A program made the translations under genes and the position numbers. Positions 58,101 to 64,000 of a DNA stretch of 64,000 bases are shown one piece after another; position 1 is the first letter of the stretch, and each line of letters opens with the position of its first letter. The stretch lies in contig JAZNCE010000147.1 of NCBI GenBank assembly GCA_045587385.1, positions 1 through 64,000 on the forward strand. Direction: 5' to 3'. The notes under the pieces were generated by a model that saw only the letters and a program-made list of their open reading frames with translations, made no database searches and was not told where the DNA came from. Origin of the DNA: SVQP01 sp045587385 (GTDB lineage Bacteria > Bacillota > Clostridia > Oscillospirales > CAG-272).

Positions 58101-60925
58101 TCCTCGGTGATGGTGATGTTGATCTCCTTGGCACCGCGCAGCATACCCATCCAAACGTACTCCAGCGAGTTGATCGCACCCTCCTGGTTGGAAAGCGAGA
58201 TGTATTCGCGATTAGCGGAGATCATCTTGGAGGCGGGATCCTGCAAGAAGTAGAAGGAGCCGAGGTAGGAAACGTAGTCGCCCTGCAGCTTACCGATGGG
58301 ACGGGAAGCGTACGCGTCGGGCATGGTCTTGTCCTCAAAGTCAACCGCGTTGTCCAGCTCGTCCTTATTGGTTTCAAAGTATTCAATGTCGAACATGGGC
58401 GCGCGCGTCCAGTCACCGTAAAAGGCAAGGAAGGGGCAGCCCAGATCGACCGTGCCCTCGCCCTGTGCGTCCAGCTGCACAAAGCCTTCCACGTACATGC
58501 CGTTTTCAAAGGAGTCGTCGAGGTACTTGCGATCAGCGTCGGAAAGCGTCAGCGTCAGCTCCACGTCGGCAGTTGCGCCTGCGGCGACTGTGACGGATTC
58601 ACCATTCTGTGTACCGCCGCCCTGTACGCTTGTGACCTTGACGTCAACGCCCTCGAGCAAATATCCCTCCTCGGTTACGACGGTCTTACCGTCCACGGTC
58701 TTGGTCTCGCTGACGCCCTCGGTCAGCACGGTTGCGGAAATATCGTATGTTAAGGCAGTGTCACCAAAGTTGACGATCGAGAACTTCAGCACGTAAACGC
58801 CCACCTTATCGGGGTCGTCGCCAAGCTCGATCTTGGATTTATCCATGATAGAACCGTCAAGACGGTTGTAGGTCTGAATGAAAGCGGTGGTCTGTGCGCA
58901 CTCGTTGAGGTTGGCAAGGCCCGCGCCCTGCTTTCTGACCGAGTAGGGAAGACCGTTTTTGCCGATGACCACGTCAGCGGTGGACATGAGCAGCTGATTG
59001 ATCAGCGCGGCAACCTCAGCGTCTGTGTCGGCTACGTGGGAGAGGTTCTCCTTCACGTACTGGCGCAAAAGCGCAACTACACCGGACATGTTGGGGGTTG
59101 CCATGGAGGTACCCGAAATGCGGTCGTAATCCTGACCGGGAACAGCCGAGAGGATCGAGCCGCCGTGCGCGGTGATCTCGGGCTTGATCTCCAGATCGGG
59201 GGTAGGGCCCCAGGAGGAGAAGCCTGACATGAAGGGGCCGGAGGTCTGTGCGCGGCTGAAGGTGATCTTACCCTTGCCCGCCGCTGCAAGCATTTCACCG
59301 TCGTCCTGGCTGATCGAGCAGGAGGGAATGACGGCGTCGCCCACGTTCATGCGGATCTCGCCCGAAACGTTGTTGTAGATGATGACGGCAGCCGCACCCT
59401 TTTGCTGGGCTACGTTGACCTTTTCTTCAAAGGTGGTCGCGCCTCTGGCAACTAAGGCAACCTTACCGGCAATATCAATGCCCGTATAGTCGGCAGATCT
59501 GCCCGCACCGGGAATGAGCACGTATTCCAGCTCCAGCAGATCCTGATCAGCGCCCAGCACGTCGTCCACAAGGTGCTTTTCCTCGCCGGCTCTGTTGGTG
59601 GAGTCGGAGAAGTAGATGATCTTGCCGTTATAGGTCATGTAGGGGGTCTTCGCGCCCTCGATGGAGGCAACGCAGAGTGCACCCTTGTAGGTGGAGGGAG
59701 AGCCAACGGTTGCGGAGTCGGGGTTGGATGTCAGACCCAGGTTACCGTTCTTCTCCGAGCCGTAGGTGGAGTTGTAGCTGTTGGAGGCTGCCACAACCAG
59801 GCTGATGCCCGCCTCGCGGATGTGGTCGTATACGCCGGCAATTTGCTCCTTTTCGTTCTCGGTTGCAAATCCGCAGGCAGTACCGATCGAGAGGTTAATG
59901 ACGTCCACGCCCAGCACCACGCAGTCCTCCAGCGCACCCAGGATCCAGGACGTACGTGCGCTGGTCTCGGTGTCAGAGAAGATCTTCATGGAAACGATCT
60001 GCGCGTTGGGCGCGACACCCGTGATGGTGTCGTCGCGACCTGCGATAATGCCCGAAACGTGCGTGCCGTGGTCGGATTGAATGGGGTAGACGTCGGAGTC
60101 ACGGTCAGCGTAGTCAAAGCTGAAGGGCACCTTTTCGCTGATGTAGACGTCGGAGGCAGTCAGGCCCGATACAATGCCGGAAGCCTCGGTCTTACCCACC
60201 AAGCCCTCCACGTCGGAGAAGGTCATGCCAAGCTTGTCTCTGTCAGCGGTGAAGTTGCCAACCGAGAAGGCGGTGTGGTAGTAGTCAAGACCGGTGTCAA
60301 GCACTGCCACGACCATGCCCGTGCCGTCGTATGCAAAGTCGGAGCTGTCGAAAATACCGGTGTCGTAAACGTCCACCTCGTTTTCCACAAGCTGCGTTTC
60401 TGCGGGGAGGTAGACCTCGCCCACGATCACGGTCGCCTTGTTTGCAAGCAGCTCGTCCGCGCGTGCAAGATCTCCTGCCTTGATGGTGATCTCAAAGCCT
60501 GCGAGCACGGTGTCGTAGCAAAGACCGGTGCCGTAGTCAAGACCTGCGGCGTCAAGTGCAGCAAGCAGCTCGCTTCTCTTATCGGCGATGCGCTGCTTGA
60601 CGGCAAGTCCCGCTTCGGTCTTGGCGTATTCTGCAAGCGAGAGGCTTGACTTTGCCTCCTTGTGCGCCTGCATGACGCCGGGAAGGTCGGTGCGAATGAT
60701 CAGAGAGATCACGTCGGTGTCCTTTACGCTTGCGGGCAGCTTATGGACCACCTTGTTGTCAAACAAGCTTTCCACATCGGTGTAAACGTCCCCGTCAAAA
60801 AGTCCGATATAGTCGGTCTTTTCCGCACCTGCGCGGGAGGAGGAGACGACGCCGAGCAGCGTGGCAAGCACGGTCAACAGAGCGATCAGACACGTGATGA
60901 CTCTTACGGTTGTTTTGCTGTTCAT
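52178..60925 (-). CDS. Giant cell-surface subtilase with PA domain, BspA-type leucine-rich repeats and two C-terminal helices (2915 aa)
   Basis: A signal peptide (residues 1-33) is followed by an S8 protease: Asp210 in VAVLDTGLDYYH, His286 in DHGTHVSGIIAG and Ser607 in GTSMATPNMSG. The His-Ser distance of 321 reflects an inserted PA domain (about 460-560), as in C5a-peptidase-type subtilases. Fn3-like domains follow to about 1375. Residues 1380-2200 are roughly 33 BspA-type leucine-rich repeats of the form LTEIGDYAFARC. A helical FIVAR-like segment (2292-2359) precedes a transmembrane helix (2371-2400), a basic loop (2401-2456), a second helix (2457-2480), a Listeria-Bacteroides-type repeat (YTLAGWYTD to LTLYAAW) and GLUG-like repeats. 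No frameshift is visible. It heads the opp operon. Confidence 0.93.
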   Translation of the reverse strand: MNSKTTVRVITCLIALLTVLATLLGVVSSSRAGAEKTDYIGLFDGDVYTDVESLFDNKVVHKLPASVKDTDVISLIIRTDLPGVMQAHKEAKSSLSLAEYAKTEAGLAVKQRIADKRSELLAALDAAGLDYGTGLCYDTVLAGFEITIKAGDLARADELLANKATVIVGEVYLPAETQLVENEVDVYDTGIFDSSDFAYDGTGMVVAVLDTGLDYYHTAFSVGNFTADRDKLGMTFSDVEGLVGKTEASGIVSGLTASDVYISEKVPFSFDYADRDSDVYPIQSDHGTHVSGIIAGRDDTITGVAPNAQIVSMKIFSDTETSARTSWILGALEDCVVLGVDVINLSIGTACGFATENEKEQIAGVYDHIREAGISLVVAASNSYNSTYGSEKNGNLGLTSNPDSATVGSPSTYKGALCVASIEGAKTPYMTYNGKIIYFSDSTNRAGEEKHLVDDVLGADQDLLELEYVLIPGAGRSADYTGIDIAGKVALVARGATTFEEKVNVAQQKGAAAVIIYNNVSGEIRMNVGDAVIPSCSISQDDGEMLAAAGKGKITFSRAQTSGPFMSGFSSWGPTPDLEIKPEITAHGGSILSAVPGQDYDRISGTSMATPNMSGVVALLRQYVKENLSHVADTDAEVAALINQLLMSTADVVIGKNGLPYSVRKQGAGLANLNECAQTTAFIQTYNRLDGSIMDKSKIELGDDPDKVGVYVLKFSIVNFGDTALTYDISATVLTEGVSETKTVDGKTVVTEEGYLLEGVDVKVTSVQGGGTQNGESVTVAAGATADVELTLTLSDADRKYLDDSFENGMYVEGFVQLDAQGEGTVDLGCPFLAFYGDWTRAPMFDIEYFETNKDELDNAVDFEDKTMPDAYASRPIGKLQGDYVSYLGSFYFLQDPASKMISANREYISLSNQEGAINSLEYVWMGMLRGAKEINITITEDATGEVVFERTENWIRKAYSDGGASIFPANLDVGFSAIEQNLKNNTKYTVTIKGLLDYGDGGADTNLRNTMTFPLYTDFQAPAVTDCEFYTEYDKAEKINRLYAKVKIYDNHYAMAMQAGYVTLGTYYDSASGQYVEGYLTKTFDKYVTAIHSEYNSTTEVIIELTDHIQDIKQGAAHKNTFALTCYDYAMNTAVYEIGLPDEYVSFYLPEFEGFEPSDEQPMPTLELSPYQLYDLNPMLYPDSAWADLLDYVTFNPDNVQIVGNTLVPITPGTLTRIRITDPHNNKKFYEFRVKVLAEGDVGYVKYDKPVTDLFELTGYFVDKAFYFANSADRDIGVTGDESKFASSYYALEMFPSESVTVRYKLNAYFPADTKVVFESSNPGIVTVDEKTGTITAQKEGFASVTASVVMDGKSTYYSKSISIEVKDPYVTQGPVLQNYFGLGGVVEIPESLSLTQIGQFAFSNYEYVDKDPSLVTDEDPSLSQAWFIGDDTITEVIIPEGVETISAYAFANLTALERVVLPSTLTRIDWGAFYGCTSLKTVIGIENVKFINESAFDGCALSGTIKLNSAVAIANYAFAGNRSLGSVILGESVQSIGEGAFANNSSLRTLTIKAPIYKLGKNAFSGCEALVEVSLNSAVIPTGAFRGAKKLEKVTLGKDVAVIGENAFGGTALKKITVEAGNVRFRAGNDLAYILSADGKTLILVAPATKGEFYLDGVSTVGAGAFSGNGNITSVTLPDVTALKPYAFADCTRLASVTLGNLTEIGDYAFARCALTSAPSFAHLTEIGAYAFSGSKLTAVTIPDGMTVGKGAFSECKSLARVEIGSNVKLGADAFYLNPYSNMEIKGESLPSNIFTTVYFVTFKSPLTSLTVGDNVQIGSRAFYGAVNLKSVTLGKGAVIGDYAFFNNTSLRDIDLSGVLSIGAHAFSGDVYNDSYDQSFTSPVYDEHGEPVYRYFAPALTSVDLSAATSIGTQAFAYCQSLEKVTLGKSLTTVPDMAFMYCRKLSDINLEGLTEIGSNTFYTTALREVNLASVQKLGTYAFAYCEQLRKVSFGAQDVRVEEGAFAYDGKLAAVDGMQNLTYVGDYAFAYSILPGADLSGAAYIGTHAFYKEQPADFDLTLGTALAELGDNPFAFCRLAPFSTIEITNFNGKDYESVVYTFDLSENVRVIDGHLYRVVPRGLELIAYTGDATQVQVADGTVRISAMAFAGAPIKQVTLPYTLRAIGHKAFYDCNDLTLVTFTSFNAPILEEEFDAAYHESYDNIPGSGEYTFQYSDGSSLIKNGLGIVPYFMWNAESSYYNTYYGASFKDYIGHVDAPITMVRPVNGNHYDSFIFAQYFDTFIDGSAAADEITLAAIAAINAIPDSVTLEHKALVEAARAAYDKISTKEQQALVTNFDKLTAAERRIADLEALAGNQGGDAQPEVQPPKSVSVTLVLSIALAIVGTLSLILAATSFVLARKVFTPAYIAERKAAKAQKLLAKAQKPIVLNKPHKPRGMHKKHRSGALAALPFDKIFTAIAVIAIGIATVLMMITLFGSTGSQWKDPYKQFDKQGYSVSVRFDAGEGRFANRDITVVDVFSLDDYKAGEDGMIRIPLLDPQDKDRGAQAYVVDNPGYTLAGWYTDRQPRVDDQGRPLDEYGELTEVSGREQGWVYSGKWDFASGTVAVDPATVKSGADAVLTLYAAWVPGVQFHLYDLNTLDRDGNPALIETYVGSKLTVPTWKNGAISLGGSFPKLDGTPNAIYADKDMTAPLTDPIKIDINYENGTINTPAVDVYVDLWQGQWFKISTVQQFYRNARADGNYIIEADLDFSIKGAIWPANFYKGQNQFTGKIIGNGHTFSGITVVQPTGAQQGGLFGFIGAGASITDLHFSNVTYTAIGSRIQGSTAGLLAGTISDQATLENVTVSGKLLIDPSLLLDGMDLSTYGMLAGAGTADISLENIKVELTGDNKNAAILAVNKETGEITITPRERN

Positions 60926-61004
60926 TTGGTGTTTTGCCTTTCGTGTTTTTTGTCTGGTTTTTACTCAATTGCAATAAAGGGTAAAAATGTCGATATACAT
61001 TATA

Positions 61005-61033
61005 ATTATATCACATTTCGCGCGCGTGCGCAA
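61005..61033 (-). promoter_or_regulatory. Promoter of the protease-opp operon
   Basis: TTGCGC (61028-61033), 17 bp spacer, TATAAT (61005-61010) on the minus strand, about 80 bp before the start codon. The 340 bp gap to the divergent gene otherwise has only CG-rich alternating stretches. Confidence 0.6.
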
Positions 61034-61149
61034 GAGCGAGAGACACATTCTCTCTTGGGCACATCGCATAAAATACGCGCGCGCAAAGTAAAGATCACAC
61101 AAAAAATCTACAAAATTATATACACGTGCGCGCAAAGCGTGCAAAGCCC

Positions 61150-61178
61150 TTGATTTTTCGGAACGATTGTGGTAAAAT
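61150..61178 (+). promoter_or_regulatory. Promoter of the thioredoxin-fold lipoprotein gene
   Basis: TTGATT (61150-61155), 17 bp spacer, TAAAAT (61173-61178), 88 bp before the start codon, divergent from the protease-opp promoter. Confidence 0.6.
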
Positions 61179-61265
61179 AATACGGAAAATTACTATTTTT
61201 AGCTCGGACCGCTTTGTGTCCGGGATGACAACGGGAAAATTACGTAAACCGATAGGAGATTTTTT

Positions 61266-64000
61266 ATGAAACACACAACCAAAGCAATGGCACTCATGCT
61301 TGCAATGCTGATGCTGCTTTGCATGCTTGCAGCCTGCAAGACTCCCGACGAGGGACAGGGCGAGCAGACCACCGAGGGCGCGCAGACCGAGCAGAGCACC
61401 CAGGGCGGCACCGAGGAATCCACCACGGGCGAGGCAACCAAGGGCGACAAGCAGGTGTACACGGTCGAGGTCAAGTCGGTCGGCGGCATGGCACTTGCGG
61501 GCGTCACCGTTATGGTCTATACCGACGCCACACTGGAGGATCTGGTCAACTTCGGCACCACCGATGAAAACGGCAAGGCTGAGATCGAAATGCCTGCCAA
61601 GGAGGGCTACGTAGCAGTGATTTCGGGTCTGCCCGCAGGCTACGAGGTCGAGCCTTACTATGAATTCGTCGGCAACGGTGTCAGCGTGTACGCGGTATCG
61701 CGCGTCATTTCCGATACCAATATTCAGGGCGTTTCCTACAAGGTGGGTGACGTCATCCGTGACTTTACCGTGACCGATATTGACGGCAAGAGCCACACCC
61801 TCTCCGATATCCTGAAGGAAAAGGAGCTGGTCGTGCTTAACTTCTGGTATACCACCTGCTCTTGGTGCGGTGAGGAGTTCCCCTACATGAACGACGCCTA
61901 CAACGCCTACGGGGACAAGGTCGAGATTCTTGCGCTTGACCCCTACGGCACCGATTCCGAGAGCGATATCGCAACCTATAAGGCATCCATGGGGCTTGAT
62001 TTCCCCATGATCAAGGACTATAACGCACTGTATGCTGCATTTGGCGTGGCGGCATTCCCCACCTCGGTATTCATTGACCGCTACGGCGTCATTTGCCTGA
62101 TCGAGGAAGGCGCGCTGCTGGGCGATCAGCCCTTTACCGTGGCGTTCGATCACTTTACGGGTGACGACTACGAGCAGGGACTTTACCAGAGCGTGGATAG
62201 CCTGATCCCCGAGGTATCCGTCAACGTTTCCATGCCCGATCCTTCCGAGATCGCCGCTGCCATCAACGGCGAGGGATTTAGCGCCACCTATCGCGCTGAG
62301 CAGGACGAGCAGTATAAGGATATTACCTGGCCCTTCGTCATTGGCGAAAAGGACGGTTATGCCTGCGTCAAGCCTGCAAACACAGGCGTTGCAAATTCCT
62401 TTGCGATCCTGTACGTAGACGTAGAGCTCAAGGCGGGCGAGGCGATCTGCTTTGACTACTTTGCATCCAGCGAAAGATACAGCGACGTGCTGTATACCAT
62501 TGTTGACGGAGAGGACACGTACTCCATCTCCGGTATCGGTGAGTCTTGGGGAACCTGCTATCCTTACGTAGCAAAGCAGGACGGCACCTACGAGGTTGCA
62601 CTGACTTACGTTAAGGACGGCGATACCGACGAGGGTGAGGATACTGTCTACATCACCAATCTGCGCGTGGTGGATATGAGCAATATCACCACTCCCACCT
62701 ATATCCCGCGCTTCGCGGCAACCGACAGAGCAGAGGACGGCTTTGGCTATAACAATTACGTGGACGTTGTGTTCAACGAGCAGGACGGCTACTATCACGT
62801 GGGCACTGTGGACGGTCCCTTGCTGCTTGCCGATCTGATGGGATATACCCAGTTCAGCCAGGAATCCGTTTATAATATGGCGTATAACGGCGAGCTGGGC
62901 GATGGTTATTACGATCAGATCGTCAATTATTTCTCTTATGCATCCAACTCGCAGCTGGCGGGCATCGTGACCGTCAACCAAGAGCTTGCCGAGATCTTGC
63001 GTTACGTTGCTGCCACCGTTGGCGCAGAGGGACACGACAAGGAGTGGCTGCAGTTCTGCCTGTATTATGATGCATACGGTCCTGCAGGTCAGCTGGAGGA
63101 TCCCATCAAGGGTCTTGCGCCCTTCTGCGCGTACAAGGCAGAGCTTGGCGAGAACAATTACTTTGAATATAACCGTCTGATCATGCCCAGAGGCTTGATT
63201 GCGGAGTTTATTCCCACGGTTTCGGGCGTTTACCGCATCACCTCCTTTGCAGATCAGCAGGTCGAGGGATGGCTGTTTGACGCAAACCGTACCGAGCTTT
63301 TGACTTATGAGCACTGTGAGAGACTGTTTACCGACCTTGGCAACGTTTCCATGGTATATTACATGGAGGCAGGCACTCCCTACTATATCGATATCGCATA
63401 CTGGGACGTTTACGGCGTGGGCATCGTGCCTTACACCATTGAATTCTTGGGCGAGAGCTACGAGTATTTCCGTTCCTGCGCACCCGGTTACTTCACGTAT
63501 CTGGAGGGCGAGGAAGGTAACGTGACCGGTGAGCTTACGGGCTTGGGCATTGACGTTGCGCTGGGCGAGGACGGCTACTATCACGAAAAGCGCGCTGACG
63601 GAAGCCTTGGCAGCATTATTTATGCCGATTTCTCCAGCCTGTCCTCCGTATTCAGCCATTCGATCCTGGAAATGATCGAGATGGATGCGTTCAACTTCAA
63701 GTATACCGAGGGCGACCTTCTGATCATGACGTACATGAAGCGTTACCCCGAAAACACCAAGGAAAAGCTTCAGGAGCTGTGGGGCGAGTCGTTTGACGCG
63801 TACGCAGAGGAGTATCTCTTGGACGAGGTGCTTGCAGGTAAGTACCACGGCGCGGGCGAGGATATGACCGACGTGGCAAGAGCGTATGCAGAAAAGATGA
63901 TTGAGGTCAACGAGCAGACACCCGAGCTGCGCGGCTGCGTCATGGTGGATGCCGAGCTTGCAGAGCTGCTGCAGATGCTGATGGATAAATATACCCTGCA
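61266..64000 (+). CDS. Thioredoxin-fold (TlpA-like) stalked lipoprotein, 3' end cut off by window
   Basis: The frame is open from the ATG at 61266 (TAGGAG upstream) to the right edge, 911 codons. The lipobox LAAC gives Cys24, followed by a Gln/Thr/Glu-rich stalk (about 25-60). Residues 65-140 look like a small beta-sandwich of the Cna-B/SpaA type (GVTVMVYTDATL, GTTDENGKAEI). A TlpA/ResA-type thioredoxin domain follows: GKSHTLSD, LVVLNFWYTTCSWCGEEFPY with redox Cys198 and Cys201, and FPTSVFIDRYG. The remaining 600 residues are beta-rich and unrecognised. It probably carries out thiol-disulfide or reductive chemistry outside the membrane. It is divergent from the protease-opp operon. Confidence 0.9.
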   Translation, partial: MKHTTKAMALMLAMLMLLCMLAACKTPDEGQGEQTTEGAQTEQSTQGGTEESTTGEATKGDKQVYTVEVKSVGGMALAGVTVMVYTDATLEDLVNFGTTDENGKAEIEMPAKEGYVAVISGLPAGYEVEPYYEFVGNGVSVYAVSRVISDTNIQGVSYKVGDVIRDFTVTDIDGKSHTLSDILKEKELVVLNFWYTTCSWCGEEFPYMNDAYNAYGDKVEILALDPYGTDSESDIATYKASMGLDFPMIKDYNALYAAFGVAAFPTSVFIDRYGVICLIEEGALLGDQPFTVAFDHFTGDDYEQGLYQSVDSLIPEVSVNVSMPDPSEIAAAINGEGFSATYRAEQDEQYKDITWPFVIGEKDGYACVKPANTGVANSFAILYVDVELKAGEAICFDYFASSERYSDVLYTIVDGEDTYSISGIGESWGTCYPYVAKQDGTYEVALTYVKDGDTDEGEDTVYITNLRVVDMSNITTPTYIPRFAATDRAEDGFGYNNYVDVVFNEQDGYYHVGTVDGPLLLADLMGYTQFSQESVYNMAYNGELGDGYYDQIVNYFSYASNSQLAGIVTVNQELAEILRYVAATVGAEGHDKEWLQFCLYYDAYGPAGQLEDPIKGLAPFCAYKAELGENNYFEYNRLIMPRGLIAEFIPTVSGVYRITSFADQQVEGWLFDANRTELLTYEHCERLFTDLGNVSMVYYMEAGTPYYIDIAYWDVYGVGIVPYTIEFLGESYEYFRSCAPGYFTYLEGEEGNVTGELTGLGIDVALGEDGYYHEKRADGSLGSIIYADFSSLSSVFSHSILEMIEMDAFNFKYTEGDLLIMTYMKRYPENTKEKLQELWGESFDAYAEEYLLDEVLAGKYHGAGEDMTDVARAYAEKMIEVNEQTPELRGCVMVDAELAELLQMLMDKYTL

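Noticed and set aside
53453..58753. Two long plus-strand open frames (919 and 811 codons)
   Set aside because: Both are antisense to the giant protease. The minus-strand frame has a catalytic triad and regular leucine-rich repeats.
52178..60925. Giant protease as an assembly fusion of two genes
   Set aside because: The frame is uninterrupted over 8.7 kb, repeats continue smoothly, and there is no internal ribosome site followed by a signal peptide at the domain borders I checked.
61116..63848. 910-codon open frame on the minus strand
   Set aside because: Antisense to the thioredoxin-fold lipoprotein, which has the lipobox, the CXXC motif and a ribosome site.

Overview
The window looks like a chromosomal segment from an anaerobic, gut-type member of the Clostridia (Bacillota). 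The evidence is: the Firmicutes order mnmG-rsmG-noc-like-parA-parB with parS sites; strong AGGAGG-type ribosome binding sites and TTGACA-17-TATAAT promoters; a pyruvate:ferredoxin oxidoreductase; a type III glutamine synthetase; an FatA-like acyl-ACP thioesterase; and many lipoproteins with Thr/Glu/Pro-rich stalks behind the lipobox. No rRNA, complete tRNA, CRISPR array or phage structural gene is visible, and I would not name a genus.

Layout. 1-6.0 kb (minus strand): two tandem paralogous lipoproteins (the first runs off the left edge), then glnA type III. 6.4-15.7 kb (minus): rarA, a class I glutamine amidotransferase-like hydrolase, a two-helix membrane protein, serS, parB, parA, an array of five parS sites at a 35/36 bp pitch, a Noc-like protein lacking the CTP-binding domain, rsmG and mnmG. 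15.7-17.9 kb: repeats around a divergent XRE/AbrB regulator pair that shares two 17 bp operators. 17.9-37.0 kb (plus): pyruvate:ferredoxin oxidoreductase, a heterodimeric ABC exporter, two more stalked lipoproteins (one a DUF4091/GH123-like glycosidase), an HD phosphohydrolase, a Na/Pi cotransporter, endonuclease III, a nested pair of non-autonomous elements, and a second heterodimeric ABC exporter. 37.1-44.6 kb: a CFI-box protein divergent from its probable XRE regulator, acyl-ACP thioesterase, class II fructose-bisphosphate aldolase, an orphan EndoA toxin, pyruvate kinase, and a membrane-anchored clan GH-A glycoside hydrolase. 45.0-60.9 kb (minus): one 16 kb operon encoding a 2915-residue surface subtilase with BspA-type leucine-rich repeats followed by a complete oligopeptide importer (oppABCDF) and a small membrane protein. 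61.3-64 kb (plus): a divergent thioredoxin-fold lipoprotein that runs off the right edge.

How the parts work together. The most distinctive unit is the protease-importer operon: a giant cell-surface protease is co-transcribed with an ABC importer for peptides, which suggests capture, cleavage and uptake of extracellular protein. Around it lie surface glycosidases and lipoproteins, so the window reads as a cell-envelope and nutrient-foraging region joined to a chromosome-partition locus. Intergenic regions are rich in structured repeats: long inverted arms, a tandem 291 bp repeat, a six-hairpin element, and a 324 bp element with 23 bp terminal inverted repeats and a 12 bp target duplication inserted into the tip of another repeat.

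All positions were read by eye from the sequence and translations. Family names come from recognised motifs, not from database searches.
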